Source of the DNA: Adineta steineri
Lineage: Eukaryota > Rotifera > Eurotatoria > Adinetida > Adinetidae
Direction of reading: 5' to 3'
NCBI GenBank assembly: GCA_905250115.1
Contig: CAJNOI010000070.1
Coordinates: forward strand, 60,247-124,246
Length of the DNA stretch: 64,000 nucleotides
Position 1 is the stretch's first letter; each line of letters begins with the position of its first letter. The notes under the pieces are model-generated. The model searched no databases. It had not been told where the DNA came from and worked only from the letters and a program-made list of their open reading frames with translations. Shown here in pieces: positions 12,787 to 25,800 of this stretch. Both the position numbers and the translations under genes were made by a program.

Positions 12787-12938
12787 ATGACAGAGTTACA
12801 TAATACACACGTCTCTATACTTTATCACAAAATTCATACATTTACTCTACAGACACGATTACTCAATACGTCATGTTATATTTTATTTATATTGGGAATT
12901 ATTGGAAATACATTAGGACTTTTTATCTTTTGTTCATC
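12787..12938 (+). CDS. Rhodopsin-like GPCR (copy 2), truncated by assembly gap
   Basis: The first 50 residues align to copy 1. They differ at a handful of positions near the start (MTELHNTHVSILYHK versus MIQSYNKHVSILYHK), by Ile to Leu at position 26, and by Val to Ile in TM1. TM1 with GNTLGLFIF is complete. The frame runs straight into the 100-N gap, and the sequence after the gap (from 13039) does not resume the receptor. The remainder is either missing from the assembly or was never duplicated. The preserved frame across 50 codons favours a once-functional copy. Confidence 0.75.
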
Positions 12939-13038
12939 NNNNNNNNNNNNNNNNNNNNNNNNNNNNNNNNNNNNNNNNNNNNNNNNNNNNNNNNNNNNNN
13001 NNNNNNNNNNNNNNNNNNNNNNNNNNNNNNNNNNNNNN
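12939..13038. other. Assembly gap of 100 N
   Basis: A run of exactly 100 N interrupts the second GPCR copy. The round number suggests an arbitrary-size scaffold join. It lies inside a duplicated segment, where assemblers often fail. Confidence 0.97.
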
Positions 13039-13828
13039 GATAAATGAAAAAAGTATACGATGAAAATCTCAATTATACTTCAAGGTCATCAATATGAAAT
13101 AGCATTCAGCAATATCTTGATGGTGTAGACGTACTTATTTTATTTCTTTCACACTCACGACCTTTATTCTGTATATCGAGAGACCGAATTTTTACAGGTT
13201 CGATAAAAAGTTTTTTTTCCTCTCAGGTATAAGATACCTAATTGACTCTCCATGACGTGGGCTTATGTACCTCTATAGTGACTTTTTTGTTTTTGCTTAA
13301 TTTATTGGACTCCTTTAAACTGTTGCAATCAGAAGAATAAACTAATAAATTTAATTTTAAGCTTGAAGATTTTTGATTAATGCTTACTATTAAATTTCAA
13401 GGTAAAACAATTTATACGTAATTTCAAGTTTTAATTGATAAAATTTCATTGTATGCTTAGTTTGATGATACACCCTTAGTTACCAGAATTGATAAGCTTT
13501 ATTTATTCAGTAAAACTATTTATATAAAACTAAATCCATTCATTTTTCTAACAATAGTTTTTAATTTTCTTTGATGATATCAATAGATAAAGCAGAAATC
13601 ATTAATTAGAATGCGACATCTATCTTTCAAAAAAAATTATTTTCATTGGGTTCACTTTCAATGTAAAAATTTTTATGATTTAATAAATTAATAAAATTTT
13701 AAATTTCTGTAGCAATAAAATAGGATAAACAACAATAAAACGATATAGATCATGTGTTTTAGAGAAAAAAAATGCTGAAAATTTCTTCTTAAATTGTTGA
13801 ATATTTATTTTGTAACAAATTTAAAAAA
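13039..13828. other. Intergenic region before the VPS13-like gene
   Basis: About 790 bp of AT-rich sequence with no coding signal. It would carry the promoter of the VPS13-like gene; no specific motif is evident. Confidence 0.45.
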
Positions 13829-16800
13829 ATGGTTTTTGCGCATTTGGCTGCTTTTTTTATTGACAAATTTTTGGGAAATTATATCGAAGATTTCGATTCA
13901 CATCAATTGAAAATAAATTTATGGGATGGTAATATACATATGTGTATTAATTGAAATCGAATTAATGTTATTTAATTTAGGTAATATTACTCTTGAAAAT
14001 GTTCATTTAAAAACAAATGCACTTGTAAATATATATATATACATTTTAATCTAAATCAAAACTAATTTTTCCTTTTAAATAGAATGATTTCAATGTTCCA
14101 CTTGAAATAATAACTGGTTATCTTGGTATATATATTTAAATTAATAATGACAATTAGTAAAAAATTATTTTTTTACTTTTAGAGAAATTAAAAATTCATA
14201 TACCATGGAAATATTTATACACACATCCAACGAAAATTGAGATCGATGGTTTCTTTTTACTTGTTGCACCAAAAACGGGTTTATTTTATTAGATTAAAAA
14301 AATTTGCTTTTGTAAATTATTTATATGAATAGATGTTGTTTATGATCCTGAAAAAGCTGAACAAATTGAATATGAAACAAAAATGGCAGAAGTTAAGAAA
14401 GTTGAACAATTTCGTTACGAAAGAGAACAAAAGATTGTTCGAAAATCACATAAACATCTTTTGTACTTCCTCTTTCTTCGACCTGTCAGAGAGAATATGT
14501 GATTAAGAATATTATAATAGTTTCTTGTTCAAATATTTTCATCAAGTATAGTTCCAGTTGGAATTCGATTAACTGTTAAAGATGTTGTCTGATCTGTTTA
14601 AACAATTCAGTTTTTGATGCCGATGCGTTTGGTCCATTTTACGTTATTTTGAGGATAACACTTCCACCTATTAAAAAACTTTTTGTTTTACTATTAGAGT
14701 GTCTTTAGTTTTGAAATCAAAAATATTGGAAGCGATATTTTCAGTCATCTGAACTACAATCTGAGCTTACCAACCAGTAATGAAAATGAGTGATTTTTCA
14801 ATGAACATTCTCTAATGATCTATTCTAGCATAAAATTTTGATGTTTTCTAATTAACAAGTAAGCACAACATTGAGACTTACTTTTTATTTTCATTTATCA
14901 TTTATTTATACGTAATATACACACTTAAGATAGTTAAATAATTCTATTTTAATTTTCAACTTGTTATAAGAGGTAAAATTTGATCTGAAAATATTTTTTT
15001 CAAATAAATTAGTATCATTGATATATTATTATCGTCAACATCTTTCAAATAGATGTGGCATTCTTAATGGATGTGAGTAGAGCATACTATTCCGTAGAAT
15101 CTATTGAGTTTTAATTGGAACAAGAGTATGGAAGATGAAACATGTTCTTAATCAATCTACTGCTCATTTCACTTAACGAATCTTTTATAGCTCTCCCTAT
15201 CAAATGATATCATTTTGAAGAGAGATGTGTTTGTAAATCTTTCATATATCTCCGATCCACACATATTCATGACAATTCCATATAAACAATCGAACATTGT
15301 TTTAAGAAAAAAAACATTTCCTGAAAAGTCTTGTGCAATATTACTTTTCGCTATTATAATATTTTGTTGGAGTGTCTTTTCCAGTACTGTATATTTTGCT
15401 GGACGAACACCATATTCTTTAATAGGCATATTCAAGGGGGTAACAGCGGACTTCAAGACTTCGATAGACTTCAAAAGATTTCAAAGATTTCAGATGACTT
15501 CTAAAGACTTCAAAAAACTACAAGAGACTTCAATGGACTTCACAGATTTCAAAAGACTCCTTATGATTTCAAAAGACTTCCAAGACTTCATGAGACTTCA
15601 TGCATGAAGTCTCTGTTGTTTCCCCCTCGTCTCCTCGTCTATTACCTGTATCTATAAAAATTCTAGAAGACTTCATAAGATTTCAGGGACTTCTGTAGAC
15701 TTCAAAGATTTCATGAGACGTTACAAGACTTCAAGAGACTTTATAGACTTAATAAGACTTCATGAGACTTCATGCATGAAGTCTCTGTTGTATACCCCTT
15801 GGGCATATTACAGATTCAAAAGCTTTTTCATGATATTTATATTTCGTATTTAATCAATCTAACAACTCCTTTCTACAAGTAGATAGTAAACGAAAAATAA
15901 AACACTATCATATGAAATACTAATTACCTTTTTCTACGTGTAAAACTGTTGAGAAAACTTGTGCTCTCTAAGTAATCATGCGATTTTCAAACAACCTCTA
16001 GTATGGTTTGTTTACTTTCTTTTTTTATATGGTTCAATGAAACCTTTTCATTTCTTTCAAGAGAATAGCAAACAAACACCTCATCATAAAGATACATTTT
16101 TTGAACGTTTACAATTTCATATTCTTCGAAATGTTGAAATATCAATTAAAAATATTCATATTGCTTTCGATGATAAAACAACCAAATTATATCCATATCA
16201 ATTTGGAATTACACTTAACTATATTAAACTTAATGTAAAAATCTTGTCTATATATTCTTATTTCGATAAAATATTATATTTTATTTAATATAAATAGTCA
16301 ACAAATAATGAATGGGAAAATGTCGAAATCAAAGAAGATTCAAATACTATATATAAAGTTAAAAATTTTCTTTTCAAAAAAATCCAACACAATTTTCCTT
16401 TTTATTATTTTAGTATGCAGAAATAAATAGTTTAACGGCTTATTGGAATTCAAATATTAAATCAAGATTAGATTTGTCTAATGAAGAAATTATTGTATGG
16501 ATTTTATTTATTAATAATCTTTATATATTTTTATGTATATATTAGGATGATTTAAAATCAGATAAACATCTTAAATACGAAAAAATGAATTACAGTTTGT
16601 ATTTTTATTAGATTTTTATCGAATAGTTTATTATTTTGAATATTTAGTTCTGCAACCATTAAATGCTCGAGCGAAATTAAAAATTGCTAAAACAGCTTAT
16701 GAACAAAATTTTCAAGAAGCTGTTCTTGTTGCACAAATTGATTTTGAAGATATTAATTTAAATATAAATCGAAATCAAGTAATAAAAATATAAAAGATAT

Positions 16801-19800
16801 TTATTTTTATTTCTTTGAAATATTAGTATGCAGATTTACTTGATTTACTTGAATTTGAAGATTATCTTAATATGAAAACAAAATATATAAAATATCATAA
16901 GATTCTTAATGATACTCAATACAAAAACGCGAGTCTACGACGGTGAGATTTTGAAAAATAAAAATAATATATATATGTATATATATTTAGATGGAAATTT
17001 GCATATACAGTTATTTTAAATGAACAAGTTCGACCACATTTAGCATCATTTAAATGGGAAAATGTTAAAGAAAATTTAAATAGACATAAAGAATATCATG
17101 AACTTTATTTTCAACAATTAATTAATCATTCATCTAAACCTGATAAACGAACTCAAGTATTTTAAAATATATTAAGATTTATTTATATTTATTTTTATTA
17201 TACATAGGAATTAGAAAAACAAATTGATGCTTTCAATTTACTTTATATTCGTCGAACTGCTCAAATTGAAGTAAAGAATTTCTTTTCTTAATCCTTTACT
17301 CCTTGGCCTTAATCCAAAAGAAATAATAGTGTGTTCATCATATCCTAAATATCTTATTCGCATTTTGAGACGATTTCGATAAACCCTCTCGAATATTTCA
17401 ATTACTTTTTGCGTAGTTCAAGCTATGATCTCAAAAATTTCATCTGCTATGTGTCTGGGACGCATTTAAAAGCACTACTGGACAAGTGCTATGCAATAGT
17501 ATGCTCAATGTACGAGCTCTGAACTGATAGACAGCCCTAGACAAAATCTAACACTTATAGTTTCACCTATTAAGAATCCAAGCATACCATTGAATAGACA
17601 GGGGTGGCGCGAGTCAGCCAACATAGTGGGGAGGGTGTAATGAAGTTTTTTTGAATTTTTGGGGGGTGTATCATTATCTTTGGTAAAAAATCTAAGGAGA
17701 TTTGCCAATTTTGTTGAGCAAGAACAGAAATTTTCGAAGATTTGTGGGGGGAGGGGGGTGTCATACCCCCGACACCCCCTCGGTCGCGCCATCCCTGTGA
17801 ATAGAACTCGTTGGGTTACGCTTGAACCATACTCCGAGGGTCATTGACAAGCAAATCTAGTTTCATTGTATCGCGTGAAGAATCAATATTTTACACTTTT
17901 TGAACACATAGTTTTGAGATATGCAATATATATCGAGACTATTTGATAGAGTTCATTGAGTTCTATTCGAAACAAGAATTAGTCCGAACAACTATGTTTC
18001 ATAAGCGACTTAAATAGAACAGTATAATGATTATTTTAATTTAATTTAGTATACCAAAAAGAAAATTGAAGAAAAAGATACATCCTGGTGGGAAAAATTA
18101 AACAACTGGTGGTATTCAAATTCGAATGAAAATAATCCAGGTTTTATTATTTAATAAAAATAAATTTAAATAGAAAAATTAAATTTAATTTTAGAATTTA
18201 CGTTAAATGATTCAGCATCATTAGAAGAAAGAAATAAGCTTTATGAAGCAATTGGTTATAAAGATAAAGAATCTACTGAACCATTAATTTATCCAGAAGA
18301 AGTTTTAAACAAAATTTTGATTTTATTTATATTAATATGTTTTTATTTTATAGTATATTGATATGGATATATCACTTCGATTGAACTTAATTGAAATAAA
18401 TGTTTGGTCTTCGATTCATGTAGATGATTCACAGTAAGTAAATTAATTTTTTAAAACTAACTTTTCGTCTCTAAAATGTTAAATTTTTCGATTTCATGAT
18501 TTGCACCTCATCGAACACTGATAAATTTTTTCGAAAAGTTTCCATCGAAATTTAGTGATCAGAATCGGGAACAGATTTTTATTAGAGAAAGTCTGAATTT
18601 AATTTATTTTATTAGTTTCAAAGTCATTGCTCGTGCTTCAGTACCAAATACAGAATTAACCTTTCAACGTCGTCCAGCCAAAGATGATATTCTGTATGAG
18701 TTATCTTTTTTTGTTAAAAAATTGAAAAATTACTTTTGATTGTTTTTTATTCAAAAAAAAGATTCATAGTTGATTTGGATTCATTAGAAATGGTTGGAAT
18801 TAATTCTGATACAAACGAAAATGGAGAATTAAATCTGTCGCGTCCAGTTCTCCTTCAACCATTTAATCAACCACAATTAAAACAACATAAATTTCTTCAT
18901 TTAGAATTTGAAAGTAATCCATTAAATCAAAATTGTGATTATAGAATTCATGGAAGTACACAATCTTTACAAATTAATTATCATGCGGTATTATACATCA
19001 ATATTTTCTTTTCAAAAAAATATATTTCTTCATTTTTTGTTGTAGACAACTATTAACAAACTTATTGACTGTTTTTTACCTGATAGACATCATGATTTAG
19101 AAGGGTAAAGTCTTCCCCTCTCTTTATATATCTTTATGAATATCTTTTTTTCCGATTGAATAGAATAAAAGCAGCTGCTTATTCAATTTTTCAAGATATG
19201 AATGAACGAACAAAATTTTTATTAAGTGAAAGTCTTAAAAAAATCAAAGATTTAGATATCAATATTGAATTACAATCGATTTATGTTATTGTACCGGAAT
19301 ATGGATATTATACAGAGTTAGAAATTATTTTTATTTGATTTTATTTTTTATATAAATTTTAGTTCTTCTTCAATGGTTTGTTTGGATCTTGGTAATCTAA
19401 TATTTAAAGGTGGACAAACAAATATTGAAAGTCAACCACAAAAAGATGTTTTTTATGATGCAAAAGTATTTGTTTTTTTTCATATAATTCACCATATCGT
19501 TTTTTTTCTCGTCTTTAAGAGTACGATCGATGATGGAAATGATGCAGATTATATTCCAATCAAAATTCAATTAGAAAATATTCAATTACTCTATCTTAAT
19601 AAAGGTAGAATTTGTCTATTAGTTATATTATTATTATGAATTTTTTTTAGAAGAAAATTGGAATGAATTACGATTGAAACAAGATTCACCATCACATTTA
19701 ATAAAACCAATAACATTAACATTAGATTTTTTCAAATCAATTCATATTGATGATACAAAAATACCTATGTATGTTGTTTACAATCATTTTTGAAATATCT

Positions 19801-22800
19801 CAATAATATTTAAAAGGATAGAGACTTATAAACAGGTATTAGTATGATTTTTGTCCTGTCGGTGCAAAGCTTGGAGAGTATGGGTATGGGAAGTATACAC
19901 CCACACTAGGGAGCGGCATCGGGATTGAGTATTTTCAAAATAGAGACTTCAGTTTAATTCTTGGGTTCTGTTGAAGATGTTCGATGAGTAAAGAATGAAA
20001 TTCTTCATCACACCATTGTATTTTCACATCTGGCTCTAGATGTTATCGCAGGACAAATACCAACGGGATTTAAAAACTTGAAAAAATCAGGATTTTTCTA
20101 ATCCCGTTGGTATTTCTCCTTCATACATCTTGAATGAAATCTGAAAATACGATAGCCTGATAGAGAATTTTATTCTCTATTCATCGTACATCTTCATAAG
20201 TACCCACGAACTAAGCTGGAATCTCTATTCTGAGAATACTTAATCCCGATGCCGCACTCTAACCCACACCTTCAGTAATTTTCACGTAATTCCTTGCATA
20301 ATTTTAGCTTTTAAGTTATTTCTTAATATTTTTCCAGTATCTAGATATTATATCCAGATGATATTCACATTTAGTCTATCGCACTAAATTTATACACTCA
20401 CATCTCTTTATAATGATGAATTTCTTTTTTTCATGAAATAGTATATTCGGAAAGAAAACATTATTGTTTATTTTTAGTTGGAAAGGTAATGCCGAAGTAT
20501 CAACAATTGAATCACATATATCTGATACACGTTTATTTGGACTTTTACAAGTAATTTATACAATTCCAACTCCTGAAATAGGTCAAAGAGATGAAAAAGA
20601 AGTTGAATTGGTTAGTTTAAAATACTTCTTAAATCTAAATATATTTAAATAATCTAAATAGAACTTATTATTAAAAAATAAAGAACATCCTCCAAGTACA
20701 AAACATACATATGAAACAATTGAAAAAATGACACCGGTTAAAAAAATTTTATATGAACAAATTGAAGAAGAAGAAAAACAAATCGAGCTCAATAAATCAA
20801 ATTCTCCTGATCAAATAGTACAACTTAAATTCAAATTTTATATTTCCAAGGTACTCTTTGAAATTTTTTTAATACCAATTTCATATTCATCATGACCGAG
20901 TCTCCTTAATCTATAATATTAATTGACTACTAATAATTAATCTACAAAAGGTTCAATCTAGTATAAATCATTCTTTAAGAAGCCGTAAAAGAATATTTTC
21001 CATTGATCAAAAGTATCAACCCTTACCGATTCGGTCATGATTTACATGAAATGTCTTTTGAGTATAACTCTTCATTATTGTGTTTTTGTTTTAAATTAGA
21101 TTGATATTTTATTTCAACGTGCATTAACCGATTTATCTGATGATACCGAAGATTTTTTACGTATATTATTATTATCAATACATATATCAGCTAAGAAAAA
21201 ACTTTATGATATTGAAATGAATGCTAATTTACAAGATTTATTGATAATACACGAACAATTTCAAAGAAAAGATAATGAGAAATTATATTTATTTTCATGT
21301 GATAAAAATAAGAAATTATTAAATATTAATTGTTTATTAACATCAGCTACCAATCCATTATTTTCATCATCACCCTATTATTCAATTGAAAATAATATTC
21401 AATTTGAATTAAATTCAATTCTTTTAAATGTTCAATTAGAAGCATTAATATCAATAATTCAATATACAAATAATATTACAAATAAATTAAATCATCTATC
21501 AAATCAACAAACAAAACAACAACAAAAACAAAAAATTATACCAGCTCCTTCACAAAACGAACCATCAACATCATCGTCGTCATTTAAAATTGATTTTCAT
21601 TTGGAAGAAATATGTATTATTATTGGTAATAATTCTTCTCAAATACTTTATATTCAATTAAAAAATTTGGTTAGTTATTTATCTCAAACAAATATAAAAA
21701 TTTTATTACATTTAATTCTTAATGATTTTCGTATTATTGATCTTTATCCTAAATCACATTATCAATATATAATATCAAAAGAAAATTTTTCAAATGATTT
21801 TATTATATTGGATTTATCATTATTTACCAATCAAAAAAAATCTAGTAACAAAGATCAACAACATTCATTTATTAAAGGTCATTTAGAAAAATTAAATATT
21901 ATTTTTCTTTATAAACATCTTCAACTTATTTTATCAATTATTAATTCATTTCAAATACAAAATAATAATAATCAAATATCTGAACCGTCTTCAAATCAAT
22001 CAAATTCTCTTTTATCAACATTACAAATCTATCAAGAAGAATCTCTTGAATTTCATATGAATTTTATATTAAATCTTCCACGAATAATAATTCCAATGAA
22101 TTCATATTCAAATAAAGCTGTTTCTGTTGATTTAGGAAAATTAACTATGTATACAGATGAATCAAATACATCTGATGTTGAACAACATAGAATTATATTT
22201 GAAAATTTTCATGCTGATCGGATAATTCTCGATGATATAAATCAATGTATTGAAAAAATTAATTTATTAGAATGTGCATCATTTTTTACATTAATTAAAC
22301 GTAATTTAAATTCTGATATTAATGAACAAATTTCTATTAAAATTCAATGGGATAAAATTGAATTTAAATTAGGAAAAGATGATTATGCTTTTATGATGAA
22401 AATTTTTGAAGAAAATTTTCAAGAATTAAGTTTTTATAAGATGCCTCAAATAAATCCTGTTGAACAAAGCAATGAAAATAAAATAATATTACCAAATAAA
22501 CAAGCTGTAGTAACAAAAAATATTTATAAAATAATTCAATTAGATTTTCAAATGAAACAAATTGATTTTACATTCTATCTTTCACAAACAAATATTTATG
22601 ATAATCATATATCACGTGATGAAAATTCGAAATTTCTCTATTTAACAATTCAAATGATTGAATTCAATTTTCAACAATTATCCGATTCATCATATAATGG
22701 ACAATTACAAATTCAACATTTATTATTAGATGATCTTAGACAAAAGAATATATCACGTCTGATAGATATTAATGAGAATGTTGATAAAAATATACCATTG

Positions 22801-25800
22801 ATAATCGCTACAATCCAATCAAAACAGAATAATTATGAATCTATTCAAACTGGTTAGTTAGGCTTTTTTTCTTTCAATTATTAGATTATATTTCGATTGA
22901 TTTTTATTAGTTAATTGTAAAATGGAAAGTTTTTATGTTTGTATTAGTCCTGATCTTCTCAACTCAACAATGGATTTTATGAATTATAATATATCGCCAC
23001 CTGAACAAACCGGATATCGTCCATCAGTATCAAATGATCTTCAATTAAATATATCATTCCCAGCTAAATCAATATCAAAATATTGTCAATCAAATCAACA
23101 TGATAAACCTTCTTCTCCAACAATCAACTATCAACGTATTTCATTTTTCTTTATTATTTTTACTAACGAGGGAACATATCCAACTGTCGGACGCTATCCG
23201 AGACCATATATTGATTACAAGTAGGACTCAGTGAGACTAAGAGAACGGTAAAAGGGTTTGTGCCCATGGTGTGTTTTTCGATGAGATATCAATTTTTTAG
23301 TGAATTTTTGCCTTGAAACTTTGGCCACAACTAGACTAGCTTACATAAAAAAATTCAGAAGTTTTGACCAGTCTTTTCGAGATATTAAGGTATCAAAAAA
23401 TACATGTTATATATACTATCTATGAAAAAAGATCTGTGTTTCGATAGTTCTACATCTCGGCGAGATTTTGTTCAAAACTTTTGAAATTTTTTATGTAAGC
23501 TAGCCTAGCTGAGGCCTTTATGTAGGCAAAGTATCAAGACAAAAGTAGGGTGCTATAACGAAAATGGTCAAAAAAAGTGAGCTTGAAATTTGGAGTTTAC
23601 GACTTCGTGGTATTTCAACAAATTCCAACGTTTAACCCCATATTTTTTTTTCTTGAATAACATCGATCGACTCAGAGTAGTCACGAGTATTTATATGAGC
23701 AATGAGAAACAGACGGTTAAAGTTCTGAGCTGAGATTTTCGGTAAAAACCAGACATCCGTAAACTCCAAATTCTGAGCTCACTGTTTTTGACCAACGAAA
23801 ATTCGCTAAGAACTGGATATTTCATCAAGAATACACCATGGGCGCAAACCCTCTAACCGTTTTTTTAGCCTTACTATGTCCTACTTGTAGCTAATATATG
23901 AGACCGAATGGCGTCTGACAGTTAGGGATATTCCCTTGTAAAAATAAAAAAACCCTTTGTTTTAGGTTCCTCAGCACACTCGATTCTATCTAATTCTCAA
24001 ACAAATGTTAATATCATTGTAAAACCTTTTCAAATAGTTTTACTTGAAGATCAAAACAAAGAAAATTCAAATTGTCTTGTACTTGATGTAAGTTAACTAG
24101 ACAATGAAGTTCATTTTTGTTTCTTTAAATTAAAAAATATATTTACCTAGTTACTCCTTGAAGTACATATGATTAGTGTTGGTGATAATACAAATATATC
24201 CGCTTCAATTAAGAATTTCTCTTTTTATGGTTCAAATTTTCAACAATTAAAACATTCAAAAGTGAAATATTCTGTAAGATTATTTGTATTTCGAAATATT
24301 TTTTAATTCAATATTTATTTAAAAGATTTTATCACCTTCACAAATCCATGCTGATATTATGATGACTTTAGAAGAACAAAAAATCGATGTAAATATTGGA
24401 GATTTATCAATTAATATTGATCCAGCTCTTATTAAAACATTTGCTAAATTATCAAGTTCAATTAAAAAACAACCAGTAATTATAGATTTTTATTTAATAG
24501 AATAAAATCTTAATTCAATTGATTTTTCTTTTAGCAAAATTCGAAAGATGAAAAAGAACGAATTAATTCAAAAATAATCTTTGATCCAAAACCATTTAAA
24601 GATTCAAATTTTTGGTTTATTGAAGGTATTTTAGAAATAACTGATTCAATCATTCTAATTCCTTAGGATTTTACCTTTCGGAATTAGTTGTTTTCTTCTT
24701 GATTTTAATATTTTTCTTTTTTCTAAGATTCTGAGACAAAACACGAAATAATTGAAGAAACCGATATATTAGAAATAGCAACAGGTTCACCATCACATAA
24801 AGCAAATGATATAAAACAAAAAAAACAAGAAAAAAATATTGAACAAAAAGAAAATCTTTATCAACAAGTATTGAAATCTTTCAAATAAAATCTTTAATTT
24901 TTTCTTTCTTTTTAGTTGACTATTAATTTAAATATAGTTGAAATTAAACTTGAATTAGGCAAAGGTTTATCAACGAGACCTGTTGCTGCTGCTTGTCTAT
25001 CAAATATATATGCTAGTATTGAAAATTGGTCTACTAATGTAAGATTAATTATTTTAGATTAGATTTTTTATCAATGAATTTTTGTAAATGTAGATTCTTG
25101 TATCTTCAGTAATACAAATTGAATTAGCTTTATTCAATGATCATTTATTAGCATGGGAACCATTAATTGAACCAATTATTGATGAACGTGGAATTGTTCA
25201 ATGTCCATGGACGATTAGTTGTGAAACTTTAGAAGTATTAAGAATAAATTTATAAATAATTTAATTTAATTATTTTTTATAAATATAGGATCAACATGAT
25301 GAAAATGATGAAAAGGTAAATTTATCGAGGGGGAAACAGCAGAGACTTCATGCATGAAGTCTTTCGAACTCCTTGAAATCTGTTGTTTCCCCCTGAAAAT
25401 TGATTAAAAATCGAAATTTTTTATTTTAGTGTCGATTTCTCCTAGAAGATGAAAAATCTAGTCCTAAAGGAGATGGAATGAGTTTGAATATAAAAAAAGT
25501 TATTTCTATTCGTGCTGATCATTTATTAAATTTAACATTGACAAAAACAAGTCTTGATCTTAGTCAACGTTTACAAACAATGTTTAATGATGCTTATAAA
25601 AATAATTCAAGTTCAGATACTGTTGAAGAACAAGCTATGTTAACAATACTTAATCAAACTGGTTATAATATTAAACTTGATCAAATAGTTGGTGTTCAGG
25701 TATTTCAATATATATATATACATTAGTGGCGTAATCAGAAACTAACAGGTGGGTAGGCGCTAGAGTACGGCGGTTCCAGTCCGGTTCCGATCAGTAGAAA

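Noticed and set aside
15169..15607. Opposing frames in VPS13 intron 5
   Set aside because: The plus frame reads through the AGACTTCA octamer repeat (FKRFQRFQ-like pattern), which is repeat sequence, not a protein.
14463..16068. VPS13 disrupted by a frameshift or insertion after exon 5
   Set aside because: A donor at 14463 and an acceptor ending at 16068 restore phase exactly, so a large intron explains the break, though this junction is the least certain in the gene.
17505..17847. Overlapping frames on both strands
   Set aside because: They are created by the GC-richer hAT MITE inside an intron.
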